From the NCBI RefSeq assembly GCF_900964775.1, contig NC_041815.1, positions 12,985,443-13,049,442 of the forward strand: a stretch of 64,000 bases of DNA, read 5' to 3'. Each line of letters starts with the position of its first letter. Position 1 is the first letter of the stretch. The position numbers and the translations under genes are program-made. This document shows, piece by piece, positions 1 through 13,030 of the stretch. The notes under the pieces are model-generated. The model did not search any database. It worked only from the letters and a program-made list of their open reading frames with translations, and was not told the DNA's origin. Origin of the DNA: Scleropages formosus. Its lineage: Eukaryota; Chordata; Actinopteri; Osteoglossiformes; Osteoglossidae.

Positions 1-1172
1 ATTTCTGTAACACAGCGCTGCTTGAAAGTACTGTATGTGAACCATCCAGTGATGGTTATTATTCTTGTATAAAATTTTAAAATTATCTTTTACAATCTAA
101 ATCTTATAACAAAACTTTTAAAATGAATAAAGGATGATGATTTAAACACCTAATTATACTTACCTACTTGGTTTAACCAATGCAACTTGGGGTTCACTTA
201 TTTTTGCTCCTGCACTGCTTCCATGTTCCTACCACACACGAGTTCCTCTAAACCAACATATGGAATTGGTCATTGCACACATGGTACATCAGACTGTTTT
301 TCATGTGGCACAGTGGGTTGGACCGGGTTCTGCTCTCTGGTGGGTCTGGGGTTTGAGTCCCGCTTGGGGTGCCTTACAAAGGACTGGCATTCTGTCCTGG
401 GTGTGTCCCTTTGCCCTGTGTTGCCGGGTTAAGCTCCGGCTTCCCGTGACCCCGTATGGGACAAGGGTTTCAGACAATGTGTATGTTTTTCTCATGAAAT
501 AACTATTTCATGGCTAAACTAAGGGACAAAAGGGGTCCACATGCTTTCAACATTGTATGTATGTATGTATGTATAATTATATAGTGGCTTTTTAAATTAG
601 TTTTATGAAGAGTACAGGGTCAAAACAGCATACAGATAGACAGTACACCGAGAATGAGCAAACATATCAACATACATACAGCAAAGGCTCAGGCTCAAAA
701 GGTTACAATTTATCACATGTACGACCATGCAACGCTTTCAAATAACTTCCATTTCTTTGTTAAATATGTAAAAATGCATAGTCTCTATACATTAACATCA
801 TCAAGAAATGAGTTTGGATTGTGATGTAACAAGAGAATAGTTGGTGAGAAATCAATTTTTTTTTTGCAGTGCAGCAAGCATGTGTCTTATCACATTCCCA
901 GAATAAATATCTCAAAGTACTGGGAGAAGCTTTGCATTTATAGCACAGCAATGTACAGTGTTTTACATCTGGATGCAGTAACACTGTGTAATGCTTCCGT
1001 AAAGAGACCCTCTCCTTACTTAAGGTGTAGAAAGCAAATTTTACAAAGTGTGCAAAAATTATTGATAAATACAGTTTTTGCCAATTATGTTAATGTTCAA
1101 CTCAGTTTCTTGAGTTTGTTTAGTGGCAGTTTGCAGCGAAGCTCATTGAAATACTTTATTCTTATCTTTCAG
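1..1172. other. intron / upstream non-coding sequence of the beta-arrestin gene
   Basis: No coding exon can be recognised here. The expected preceding arrestin exon (ending in an ASLDKE-like sequence) is not visible, so it probably lies left of the window. The stretch contains one tRNA-headed SINE (about 305-484), a short GTAT repeat near 556-572, and otherwise AT-rich DNA. It ends with a pyrimidine-rich acceptor at 1171-1172. Confidence 0.6.
305..484 (+). mobile_element. tRNA-headed SINE, family 1 (copy 1)
   Basis: It has a pol III A-box-like GGCACAGTGGG and a B-box-like GGTTTGAGTCC about 40 nt later, then the family body (TGCCTTAC...GTGTGTCCC, GTTGCCGGGTTA) and the tail GTATGGGACAAG. Its 5' head is slightly shortened. 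An imperfect duplication of TGTTTTTCATG flanks it. Confidence 0.8.
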
Positions 1173-3772
<2,600 letters not shown>

Positions 3773-3969
3773 ACACTTGGGCATTCAGGCACTACTACCT
3801 GGATGAACTAAAAGACTAGTGCTGGCACCGTGGTCTCTTTCTTGCCTTTATTCTCCTCTATTCATGCTGGGATGTATAACTGAAGACTTGTGACACATGG
3901 GTTGAACATTATGTAGTGAAGAGTTAGGATCCTCCACTGTGTTGTGCTGAAGAAATGTAGGTTAACAGA

Positions 3970-3975
3970 AATAAA
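3970..3975 (+). terminator. poly(A) signal of arrb1
   Basis: An AATAAA lies about 200 bp after the arrb1 stop codon and is followed by a T-rich stretch. A short 3' UTR ending near 4000 is plausible. Further AATAAA-like words downstream mean a longer UTR cannot be excluded. Confidence 0.5.
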
Positions 3976-3999
3976 AATAATTTTTATTTTTAGGACCAA

Positions 4000-6900
4000 G
4001 ATCTTACTGTTTCACCTGTTTCTTCAGATTAATACTATGTTTATACATATCTGTTTTGATTCCTTCAGCTGAATTACAAATTAAAACAATATTGATATTG
4101 CATTTTGATATTATTTTTTTACAAATCAGATTTTAATTTTTTAGTGTAGTGTTTCAAGTTTTTCCCATTTACACTTGTCAATAAGTAGGTGGTCAGTGAA
4201 AATGAGTACAATGACAAAATTACAGTATTTTCTATGGTTTTCCTATTTATTTTACCAGATGAAAAATTTTAACCTTTCTTAGAATTAAAAGCTTATCACA
4301 TATTTCAGTTCCTCAGTGTGAAATTAAAAAAAAAGGCTGAATTACTCTTAATACTTGTAATTAGGTGTGTAACATTTGCAATGAACAAAACCTAAATGAA
4401 TAATTTCAGCTAGCTTGAATTGAAAATAGTGTTATTTGGCATGAAATATAAGTATAACATTGCTAGTGTGAGACTGTTGAAACATTTTACATGGTCCCCA
4501 TAGTTATGCTCATTTTGTATGGCCAATTTGTCTCATTGCATGGGCAGGAACTGCCTATATTTCAGTTAAACATTTTATTTATTTTTCTCTTCATAATTAA
4601 TGATAACATCACATCTAACAATGCAGCTGGATTCCTATGACCTTCTAGCAAAATATGTTTAATCTCTTTCTTGTATTTAAATGGAGTCTGAAATTGTATT
4701 TTTTATTAAGGTGTTGCTTTATGCATGACTGAAACTCCAATCAACCATGAAAGGGTTTTATTAAGTTTCAAGTTTATTGTCATAGATACAAGTACCATGT
4801 ACATGTGTCATGAAATTCTTCCTGAAGGCTTCTCCACAGACTATGGACAAAGACAATAGAAATACTGCACAAACAAAACAATGACAATAACAGTGAGTAG
4901 TGCAACAGCAATAGCAATAAATAATGGTAACAGTAGTAACAATAATGCTAGCTGTCAGTCAGAGAACTCAGAATGAGAGAATGAGAATGCTTAAAGTGGC
5001 AGTGTAATTTATCAATTTGCTTGGGTGGAGCAGTCCAACTCTAGTTACTAAAGGCAGCACATTGGTTAGTGTTGTATATTACTGAGTGGTTTTGTAGTTA
5101 TTTGCTGTGGGAAGCAAGGTTAGTTGTAGTTATTGTTAAACATGCATTCGTTCTTGATGTCATTCTATACATTTCACAAAACAGCCATAAAATTGAGTTT
5201 GTTGTGTTGAATTTTTTTAATTCTGCCTGTATTTATCTAAAGGGATGTTAATTCAACAACACAAATCATTTCCTAGTCATTGCAATCTAATTGTTTTAAT
5301 TTAATCTTTTTTTTTTTTCTGAATGACACTCAAATCAGCTATAAGCTTATTTTAATTTGAGGTGTTTCAATTTTTGTCAAAGGTCAATTTAAAGAGGTTC
5401 ATTATTACATTACATCATTATGTCAGTATCTGGAAACTTTCCTGACTTCATTACTTAAAATTTTAATAATGAATTATTACTTAAATGTTATAACAAATTA
5501 CAACAACTAAATGTTACCTTATTTCGAGATACAAATGATTTTCCCTGTTTACTGTATATAATCCAGATTTTAATATTTTTTTCCGTATATATTCATAATA
5601 AAGGCCTGCTACGTATTTCAGAAAAAAAGAATAAAACTAATATCAAGAAAAAAAATCATAGTTTTAATGGATAGAAAGTGATAATAGTACACATTATAAA
5701 CACACCTGATCGTTTCAAGGAGTTTCAGAACTAAAATGTTTTTCAGTGTGATTTTGAACTGATTGCAAAAGCTGCGACAAAACCTCCTAAGATGACACCT
5801 CAAGGGCGGCAATAGTAAGAAAAACTATTTTAGTCAGAAAAACAGAAATGAACTACAATTATTTTACAACTTATTTCAAAACAGGTGTAACTCAACTTAG
5901 GATGAAAAATGATTAAAAGTTCTTACATTACATGTGGTTTATACCTAGTCTTCTTCAACCTGCACATTTCCATTCCCTTGACAGTATAATAGAATAATCA
6001 TATTATTAATTTTTTTGTGAAACAAAACACTTGTAAGCACATTACAAATAAATGTCTTCTCTCATTAAATTCTGTATATATTGCATTTTTCTGAAGCAGT
6101 CTCTGTATTGCTTGTTTTCCTCTCTTGATTTCTGTAGTTGCTGATGTAAATTAGTTTAAATAATAAAAATAATAAAAATGTGCTATTGATAATTCTAAAT
6201 AAAATGTTATGGTTTGTATGTAATGGTTTGGTTTAATGTTTACGTTGATTAAATTTATTGTTAAAAGTAAACTGCAGTTACGGTTCGCGTCTTGCAATGC
6301 ATTTATTTCAGCAGATTCTCATTCAAACTTGAGAACTTGAGGATTTTGACTTAGTGCAATTTTCCTACCTCAGTTCTAATTTCAAAGAATTATATTACTA
6401 TTATTATAATGTGTTTCAGTTCAGTAAATTGACAAAGACTGTAATATACTGCTTGTTAAAATAATTCTACATATTAAAGTAATACAGTATAATGTAACAA
6501 TATAATAATAACAATATAATAATATTACTAATGACATCTGAAAGACTTTTTGTAAATAACATCCTCAAATGTCATTTTGAAAGTCCAAAAGTGAACTCTT
6601 CTCATTACCTTCAACAGTTTTAAGAAATATATTTTCAACACAAACTCCCTTGTTACAAATAGGCAGAAATTAGCAGATTCAGACATTTTGAAATACCCAG
6701 GTGTTATTTATACCTTCAGTGACCAATTATATTTGACCACAGACGTCAGCTTCCAATTTAATTGCTGTTAAAGTGATTAAGAATCCTGCACTATGTGTTT
6801 GTGTCTTAAGAGGCACCAGCTGCTGGTCATTTATTTCCACTTTCTAGAAAACACCCCATTCTCTCATTGGAGATATATGTTACAAGTAATGGCTTAGTAA

Positions 6901-7170
6901 GTTTATTCATAACTTGTGGTCACATGATACCTTGAATTTCAGTGTCCAGTCATGTTGTATTTCATTAAGATATGCATTTGTAATGGTTTCCCAGCTGAGC
7001 AGAGTGTTGATTTTTACATCAAAAGTTAGATCATTTGTTAAAAAGCTAAAAAGAGATTTCTTTCAGTTTCTGAGATCATTCAGGTTTATTTTTCCATTTT
7101 TTTTTCTGTTTTGTAGAGCAAAACATTTGCACTTATATGCTTTGGGAATGGCTATGGCAGTTATATGAGA
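4000..7170. other. AT-rich intergenic region downstream of arrb1
   Basis: No convincing gene is seen on either strand; open frames here are short and unlike any family I know. A degraded repeat starting TTTCAAGTTTATTGTCATAGATACAAG lies at about 4765-4990. A relative of it is seen near 17245-17450. The rest looks like unremarkable AT-rich spacer, possibly including extended arrb1 3' UTR. Confidence 0.5.
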
Positions 7171-7176
7171 AGCAAT

Positions 7177-7540
7177 CATTTACAATTACATTTAATCATT
7201 TAGCAGATGCTTTTCTCCGAAGTGGTCTCATTGAAAATACAATTTGTGCATTACATTAGCAGAAAGATATACATAGATGCAGATGATTCCTAAGTACAGT
7301 CAGTTTGTTTCTTTCCACCAGGCATATGAACCAATGCTCATCACACGGGTAGTTGCATAAAACTTTATCCGAATATCGACGATTCCTAATCACTTTCCTA
7401 GTAATAATTTTAAATATAAATATAAATAAACCTGATAAACCTTTACACAACTACTCCTGTAATGTAAAGTAAATGTTTATATATATGATATCTAAACATT
7501 TATGTTACATTACAGGAGTAGCTCTGTAAAGGTTTATCCG
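7177..7540. repeat. repeat with L2-type end, ending in a long hairpin
   Basis: It begins with ACATTTAATCATTTAGCAGATGCTTTTCTCC, the reverse complement of the TAAATGAATAAATGT-type tail found on many fish SINEs and L2/CR1 LINEs. A second copy of the same roughly 280-bp unit is at 30495-30785. Here the end of the unit is followed by an inverted copy (arms 7434-7467 and 7505-7538), so it would fold into a hairpin. Confidence 0.6.
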
Positions 7541-7750
7541 GGCACGATCTTAAAGTTATAGTGCATGAACATTTACACCTTACATCATTTTAAGAGATAC
7601 AGTATGATAGAGTTTATTCTGGAAACCAAAGAAATTAAAATTGCAGAAATTAAGATTGATATTCCATATATTTACTCCTGAATGGTCATAAAACTAATTC
7701 GGTCTTCAGTTTAAAGCATGCCATGTATTACAACTGCATGTTTTAATTGA

Positions 7751-7963
7751 GGGGGGTATGGTGGTGTGGCAGACTTGGCCAGGTCCTGCTTTCTGGTGGG
7801 TCTGGGGTTCGAGCCCTGCTTGGGGTGCCTTGTGACGGACTGGCGTCCTGCCCTGGGTGTGTCCCCTCCCCCTCCAGCCTTGTGTCCTGTGTTGCCGGGT
7901 TAGGCTCCTGCTTGCTGCGACCCCACTCGGGACAAGCGGCTTCAGACAGTGTGTGTGTTTCTA
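7751..7963 (+). mobile_element. tRNA-headed SINE, family 1 (copy 2)
   Basis: It is full length, with a poor A box but a good B box (GGTTCGAGCCC) and the tail GGGACAAGCGGCTTCAGACAG followed by a GT run. A perfect 10-bp target-site duplication, TTTTAATTGA, lies at 7741-7750 and 7964-7973. Confidence 0.9.
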
Positions 7964-8196
7964 TTTTAATTGACAGTTCTGTTGATGCCACCATAACAAT
8001 ACAAGAAAACACGAGTAATAAAACATATTCTCTGTACAGTATCTACTAAAACACTCTCTCACTCATTTTGTTTACTATATGTCCTGGTCAGAGCCATGGC
8101 AATTCACTAAAACAGATTTTCTAATTTACTTTAATACTTTTATTCATCCTTGTATTTAATTTTTGACATATTTAGTACATTATGTTTGCAGTTCAG

Positions 8197-9147
8197 TTAG
8201 TGTAACTGAGCAACTTTTCCACACCTCATTTTTTTCATGACTTGTTGCCGTATTTCTTTTGTCCTGATACCATAAATGATTGGATTGAAACAGGCAGGCA
8301 CAAGTAAATATATAATACTAATTATGGCATGGCTGTTAGATGAGAGGTTGTTCTTTATTCTATATGAAAGGAATGCTGTTAAAAGAAAAATTATGCTTAC
8401 AGTCATGACCATAATATGAGTAATACAAGTGCTTAGAGCTTTCGGACTAGATTTACCTGACTTAAATACGGAGACAAAAATTTTTATATAGGAGGCAATA
8501 ATTAAAAGAAAATCAGTTGCTGGGATGCAGAAAATGGTAATCAGTCCTACAGCATTGTTGACATATATGGGGCCACAGGCCAGCGTGACCAGTGCCATGT
8601 GCTCACAGAAACAGTGGTCGATCTCATTGGACTGACAGTATTGCAGGGTGCCAGCCAGGCCTACTATTGCTAAAATCAAAATGATATTTCTCAGGGAAGG
8701 AATAATGACGAACTTCAGGAAAACAGAAAAGGTCATGTGTTCGTTGTAATGAAGTGGAGTGCAGATGGCAAAGTATCGATCCAGTGCCATCCACAGCAAA
8801 ATGGTAGACTGGAAGGCACCAGCTATATGAACAAAGAACATCTGAACCAGGCAACCCAACAGAGATATATGGTTCCAGTTCAGCAGGAGACTGAAAAGCA
8901 TGTTTGGAACAGCGAAGATTACGACACTTATGTCAACAAAGGACAAGACACATATCAGCAGACACATTGGAGAATGCAAAGCCTTGTGTGATACAATTAT
9001 AAACATAAGCATAGAGTTTGAAGCAACAGATATTAAAAACATGAGGAGAAATGGGATGAAGAGCAGTTGTCTCCACTCTTTTGGTCCCGAGAAGCCAATC
9101 AGGATGAAGCTAGAGTAGGAGAAATTTCTGACTGCGTATTCTTGCAT
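8197..9147 (-). CDS. olfactory receptor, class-I-like (OR1)
   Basis: Intact single-exon seven-transmembrane odorant receptor of 316 residues. It has an N-terminal sequon NFS, PM-C-LLIC in TM2, a TM3 cysteine (LLGCLVQMF), MALDRYFAIC at the end of TM3, a cysteine-rich second extracellular loop (HCFCEHMALVTLAC), KALSTCITHI before TM6 and NPIIYGIRTKEIR in TM7. It should couple through Gαolf at olfactory cilia. An ATG also exists 14 codons upstream (9187-9189), but it overlaps an AATGCAG splice acceptor and is probably intronic, so I use the conserved MQEY start at 9147. A promoter-like block lies at 9685-9777 and a candidate donor (ATG|GTGAGC) at 9634. The ligand is unknown. Confidence 0.92.
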   Translation of the reverse strand: MQEYAVRNFSYSSFILIGFSGPKEWRQLLFIPFLLMFLISVASNSMLMFIIVSHKALHSPMCLLICVLSFVDISVVIFAVPNMLFSLLLNWNHISLLGCLVQMFFVHIAGAFQSTILLWMALDRYFAICTPLHYNEHMTFSVFLKFVIIPSLRNIILILAIVGLAGTLQYCQSNEIDHCFCEHMALVTLACGPIYVNNAVGLITIFCIPATDFLLIIASYIKIFVSVFKSGKSSPKALSTCITHIMVMTVSIIFLLTAFLSYRIKNNLSSNSHAIISIIYLLVPACFNPIIYGIRTKEIRQQVMKKMRCGKVAQLH

Positions 9148-9634
9148 GTTTCCTCGTAGTTTAGCACTTTCAGTAGTACCTGGCTGCATTAAAAAAAAAA
9201 AAAAATCAGTTGCAAAATGTAAAATATGTGTTATAGTCTCTATTATACTATCCTTAGGGTTAGGGTTAAGGAAATGTTATGACTGTTCTGATACTGAAGC
9301 ATTTAATGAAATTCATTTGGCTCCTTGGTTCAGTACTTACCACAAAACCGCCAAAAGAGAAGAAACAAATAAAAACGTAATATGCCAGCTGCAATAAAAT
9401 ATTTTAAGAGTACACAAAAAGGATTTTTTTTCAGAAATATTTTGGAAATATTTTTTCCCCTTTTTTTTAAAAGTGAGTCAACATCCATTTTTTTTATAGT
9501 AGGTTTTGCATTTTGTTTAGATCTGAATTTAGGCATCTTAAAAAATCCAATGAGGAAATTATACCCTAGACTGTAGATACCAGTCCATCTGATTCTGATT
9601 TCAAAATACCAGGATGGAAAACTGTGTGGCTCAC

Positions 9635-9777
9635 CATCTCAGTATGTTCCTCAGGTTCATGTGTGCAGTGCTTATTAAGGTCAAGTCTCCCGCCTCTTAA
9701 ATCTACCGTTCTGTATTCCCTTGATGGAGTGCTGCATGTCTGGATAAAGTTACTTTCTCAGATGTAAACAAGAGGAG
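9635..9777 (-). promoter_or_regulatory. OR promoter module plus putative non-coding first exon (OR1)
   Basis: Read on the minus strand, it contains CTTGTTTACATCTG, then about 45 nt later CATCAAGGGAATACAGAACG, then a TATA-like ATTTAAGAGGCGGGAG (9687-9702). A good splice donor, GGTGAGC, follows at 9634. The same ordered block precedes every OR gene in this window. Its role as a promoter is inferred from conservation and position. Confidence 0.55.
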
Positions 9778-9779
9778 AA

Positions 9780-11050
9780 TTATCAAATCACAAATGACAC
9801 CAAATCTGTAATATGTTGAGCCTCAACATAACTGTATAATAGAGTAAGTAAAATATATGTTAGACTCCAGTACATTAGTTCATCTGGTACAAAAGTTGCC
9901 TTAGAAAGTTTCATGGCTATGATATCTGGGGTGTACCTCAGTTAAAACTAAGAAACTCATTTTGTACTCAGTTAACAAGTCTGGTTAACAGTCAGATGGT
10001 TTCTTGTATTTTCATAGCCAAGTTTTTTTTTATATGTCAATATATGAAGTCAAACAAAATTGTTAAAAAAGTTTTTTTTTAATTGCTTTTGTAGAATCTC
10101 CAGCTGCAAGAAATTTATAAGCTTTGCAGAGCAAAAGTTGTGTTTTAAATTGTTCATAATGCTGCTGTTCATTTGCTAATCGCATGATAGATTCCGTTTT
10201 GGCTCTCAGCCCTTGCCTTCGTATACAGTACTGTGCAAAAGTTTTAGGCACTTGGGGAAAAAAGCTGTAAAGTGAGATTGCTATCACCACCCCCCCCCCC
10301 CCCCCCCCCCCCCCAAAGAGCCAACAATATGCAGAATAATTTAATTTAGATATGATCAGACATTGGTTTAAAACCCGCAATGGAACTTTGATTTAGGTAA
10401 TTGTCATATAAATTTGTAACAATCCAGGTGCAAAACCTTGAGCTTACTATCACAGAAGAGGTAACTAGCGGAAAGAAAACTATTTTGACTCAGCATTATT
10501 AAAGATATTTATTTAGCTGCTTCCTTCATCTAAGATGACTATGTCAAGACTGCTGGGAATAATCTGCACGATAATTTTATGTGCAGTGTGGGAATTCAGC
10601 TAACACAAGATCAACATCATTCACACTCACTGTCAATCTAAAATGATAATATTAAAAGTTTTTTTCAGTTTACAGTTAATAAATGTTAACTGAATACATG
10701 ACTTGAAGGATTTAAAGTAGTTTGGTTTGCTTGTGACTTGAATAGATTTCTTACCACACGTCTTCAATTAAAAGCAAAGCACTTGACCAAAATCCTACAA
10801 ATAAAATAGCAGCTGTCAACACTGATAAAATTAAGTGCTTTAGACAAAACCATTGTGATCGAACAAAGGTTTGCAATAACAATGACAGTAATACACACAC
10901 ACACACACACATTTTCTGAACCGTTTGTCCAGGACAATGATCAAAGCTGATCAACAACACAGGGCTCATTGTAGCACTAGTATAGACACTCTGTATTTCA
11001 CTGATCAACTTACATACAACCCATAGTTACAAACCACCTCCCGTAAAGCC
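9780..11050. other. intergenic spacer with simple repeats
   Basis: No gene is recognised. It contains a run of about 25 C at 10290-10314 (G-rich on the other strand) and a CA repeat at 10893-10912. A short phrase near 10225-10265 (GTACTGTGCAAAAGTTTTAGGCAC) is a widespread fish repeat-end sequence, probably a fragment of a Tc1-like element. Confidence 0.5.
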
Positions 11051-11286
11051 TATTATATTACATTTATTCATTTGGCTGACATGTTTCTTCAAAGTAACTT
11101 ACAATGTTATGGTCATAATTATTACATGCTTACAATCATTTATACATTTATACAGCTGGGTGATTTACTGGAGCAATTTTAGGGTAAGTAACTTGTTCAA
11201 GGGTAGTACAGTCAGAGATTGGGAGTGAACCTGCAACCTTTGGCTCCAAAGGCAGTAGCTCTAACCAATACCCTACCAGGTGCCCC
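11051..11286 (-). mobile_element. tRNA-headed SINE, family 2 with L2-type tail
   Basis: On the minus strand it reads: tRNA-like head with TTAGAGCTACTGCCTTTGGA, a GGTTGCAGGTTC B-box-like segment, an AGCTGTATAAATG body, then a tail ending GCCAAATGAATAAATGTAA. The same design recurs at 16735-16943, 25001-25221, 31501-31711, 32824-32942 and 59226-59440. Confidence 0.75.
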
Positions 11287-11388
11287 ATTATTAAAAATAA
11301 TATATTAAAAATCGGTTTGTAATAAGAAACGGGCGTTATTTTGTGACATGCATCAAAACATTATACGTCTAAAGCAGTTTATCGGCTC

Positions 11389-11662
11389 ATGGGCAGGGCA
11401 CGTGAGCCCGAGGTAGGACAAAGACGTCCTTCTTTTCAGTCGGACCATGTTGCTGTTAACAGTGTGTCATGTGTTATTGTATTTGGCCTTAATTTTTTTG
11501 CTCTTACTCTTGTAACCATGGCACCAAAGCATAAATGTGTTGCAAGTGATGGTGATCCATCAAAGAAAAGGGAAATGATCACAACTGAAACTAAAGTGGA
11601 AATAATAAAGCAATCAGAAAAAGGTGAAATGCTGGCAAACACTGGAAAAGTGCTAGTTGGTT
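11389..11662 (+). mobile_element. Tigger/pogo-like DNA transposon fragment (transposase N-terminus)
   Basis: From the ATG at 11518 the frame reads MAPKHKCVASDGDPSKKREM, then a segment like the start of the CENP-B-type DNA-binding domain of Tigger/jerky transposases (ETKVEIIKQSEKGE). It stops after 48 residues, before the rest of the helix-turn-helix and the DDE domain. The upstream part (11389-11517) is in the same open frame and may be element 5' UTR. No inverted repeats were found, so this is a dead scrap. Confidence 0.6.
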
Positions 11663-11774
11663 AATGATCGGGACGCTGTCTATCTCTGTCTTTTGCTCTC
11701 TCTCTGTTGTAAATACTCTAGTTAACATTTATTATTATCTCTTTCTACATCTCTCTCTATTATAAATACTGTAG

Positions 11775-11818
11775 TTACATTTATTATTATTATTATTATT
11801 ATTATTGTTATTATTATG
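11775..11818. repeat. ATT microsatellite
   Basis: ATT/TTA triplets run up to the start of SINE copy 3. A second, longer ATT run at 12264-12320 follows SINE copy 4. The two SINEs appear to have landed in or next to one expanded triplet tract. Confidence 0.8.
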
Positions 11819-11819
11819 T

Positions 11820-12029
11820 CTGGGGGTGCGGTGGCGCAGTGGGTTGGACCACAGTCCTGCTCTCCGGTGGGTCTAGGGTTTGAGTCCCGCTTGGGGTGCC
11901 TTGCGACGGTCTGGCGTCCCGTCCTGGGTGTGTCCCCTCCCCCTCCGGCCTTACGCCCTGTGTTACCGGGTTAGGCTCCGGTTCCCTGTGACCCCGTATG
12001 GGACAAGCGGTTCTGAAAATGTGTGTGTA
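11820..12029 (+). mobile_element. tRNA-headed SINE, family 1 (copy 3)
   Basis: It has a clean A box TGGCGCAGTGGG, a B box GGTTTGAGTCC and the tail CCCCGTATGGGACAAGCGG, followed by TGTGTGTATT. It is inserted in an ATT tract, so a target duplication cannot be told from the microsatellite. Confidence 0.9.
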
Positions 12030-12043
12030 TTATTATTATTATT

Positions 12044-12260
12044 ATCCATCTAGTCATCCATTGTCAACAACCGCTTGTCCTGAGTGGGGTCATGGCGAGC
12101 TGGAGCCTAGCCCAGTAACACAGGGAGCAAGGCTGAGGGTGGGTGGGGACACACCCCGGGCAGGACGCCAGTCCATTGCAAGGCACCCCAAGCAGGACTC
12201 GAACCCCAGACCCACCACACAGCAGACACCGACCAAACCGGCTGCACCACCACACCCTCC

Positions 12261-12263
<3 letters not shown>
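12044..12263 (-). mobile_element. tRNA-headed SINE, family 1 (copy 4, variant tail)
   Basis: It is inverted relative to copy 3. On the minus strand the tail reads GACAAGCGGTTGTTGACAA then TGGATGACTAGATGGA, instead of the GT run of the other copies. That GGATG-type ending resembles the tail of Rex3 LINEs and supports the idea that the family borrows a Rex3-like 3' end. Confidence 0.85.
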
Positions 12264-12312
<49 letters not shown>

Positions 12313-12424
12313 GTTATTATACTTGCATTAACCAAAGAAAAGACCAAATTGTTCCTTCTTCTATATCCGAGAAAATGTCAAGTGTAGTGGAAAGTTAAAA
12401 GGAAATTAGTTAGGGGAAATTAAA

Positions 12425-12443
12425 AGAAAGAAAGAAAGAAAAA

Positions 12444-12482
<39 letters not shown>
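12425..12482. repeat. GAAA microsatellite
   Basis: A tract of GAAA units with one AAAA interruption; no gene nearby. Confidence 0.9.
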
Positions 12483-12796
12483 GCTCTCCTTTTATATTTT
12501 TTTAGTTGAAAAGTGAGAATGGAAATAAAATAAAGTTCATTTTAAAACATTTTAACAGATGAGATTACTTACTGTCATAGTCATAAGGAATCAAAATTTG
12601 AATTGTTTTATAAAATTAAACCTTTATCTACTATCCATTAAAACTTTCTCCCCCTCTTTTGTAATACTTCTTAATACTTCTGATGATTGTCATTGCATTG
12701 TAAATTGTAATTACAAGGATTTTTTATTTTAACTTGATTTTTTAACTGAGTTCAATTATATCACTTTTTAATGTTGTGGTATGATTTTTTTCACAC

Positions 12797-12801
<5 letters not shown>

Positions 12802-12831
<30 letters not shown>

Positions 12832-13030
12832 TCTTAGGCCGCTTGTCCTGAGGCGGGCTGCTGTCAGCCGGAGCCTGGTCCAGCGGCGCGGGGCGCGGAG
12901 CTGGGGGGTGCACACACCCAGGGCGGGGCGCCATTCCATTGCAGGGCACCCCAAGCAGGACTCGAACCCCAGACCCACTAGAGAGCAGGACCTGGCCAAC
13001 TCTACTGCATCACCCCCACCACGCCCCTTC
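12802..13030 (-). mobile_element. tRNA-headed SINE, family 1 (copy 5), inserted in the end of an OR gene
   Basis: It has a CA run at the 3' end (left side), the family body, and a 5' head at about 13026-13030. A 10-bp target duplication is visible, CACACTTTAC (12792-12801) versus CACGCTTTAC (13031-13040). Because it lies in the same orientation as the OR gene to its right, its head is read as the end of that OR's coding sequence. Confidence 0.9.

Noticed and set aside
8624-8991. Overlapping open frames on both strands of OR genes
   Set aside because: They are shadows of the conserved OR coding sequence and recur at the same place in each paralogue.
9256-9276. TTAGGGTTAGGG telomere-like sequence
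   Set aside because: Only about two and a half units; too short to be an interstitial telomere of note.
10290-10314. Poly-C run as a G-quadruplex regulatory element of the other strand
   Set aside because: A simple homopolymer far from any promoter; no spaced G-tract pattern or conserved context supports a role.
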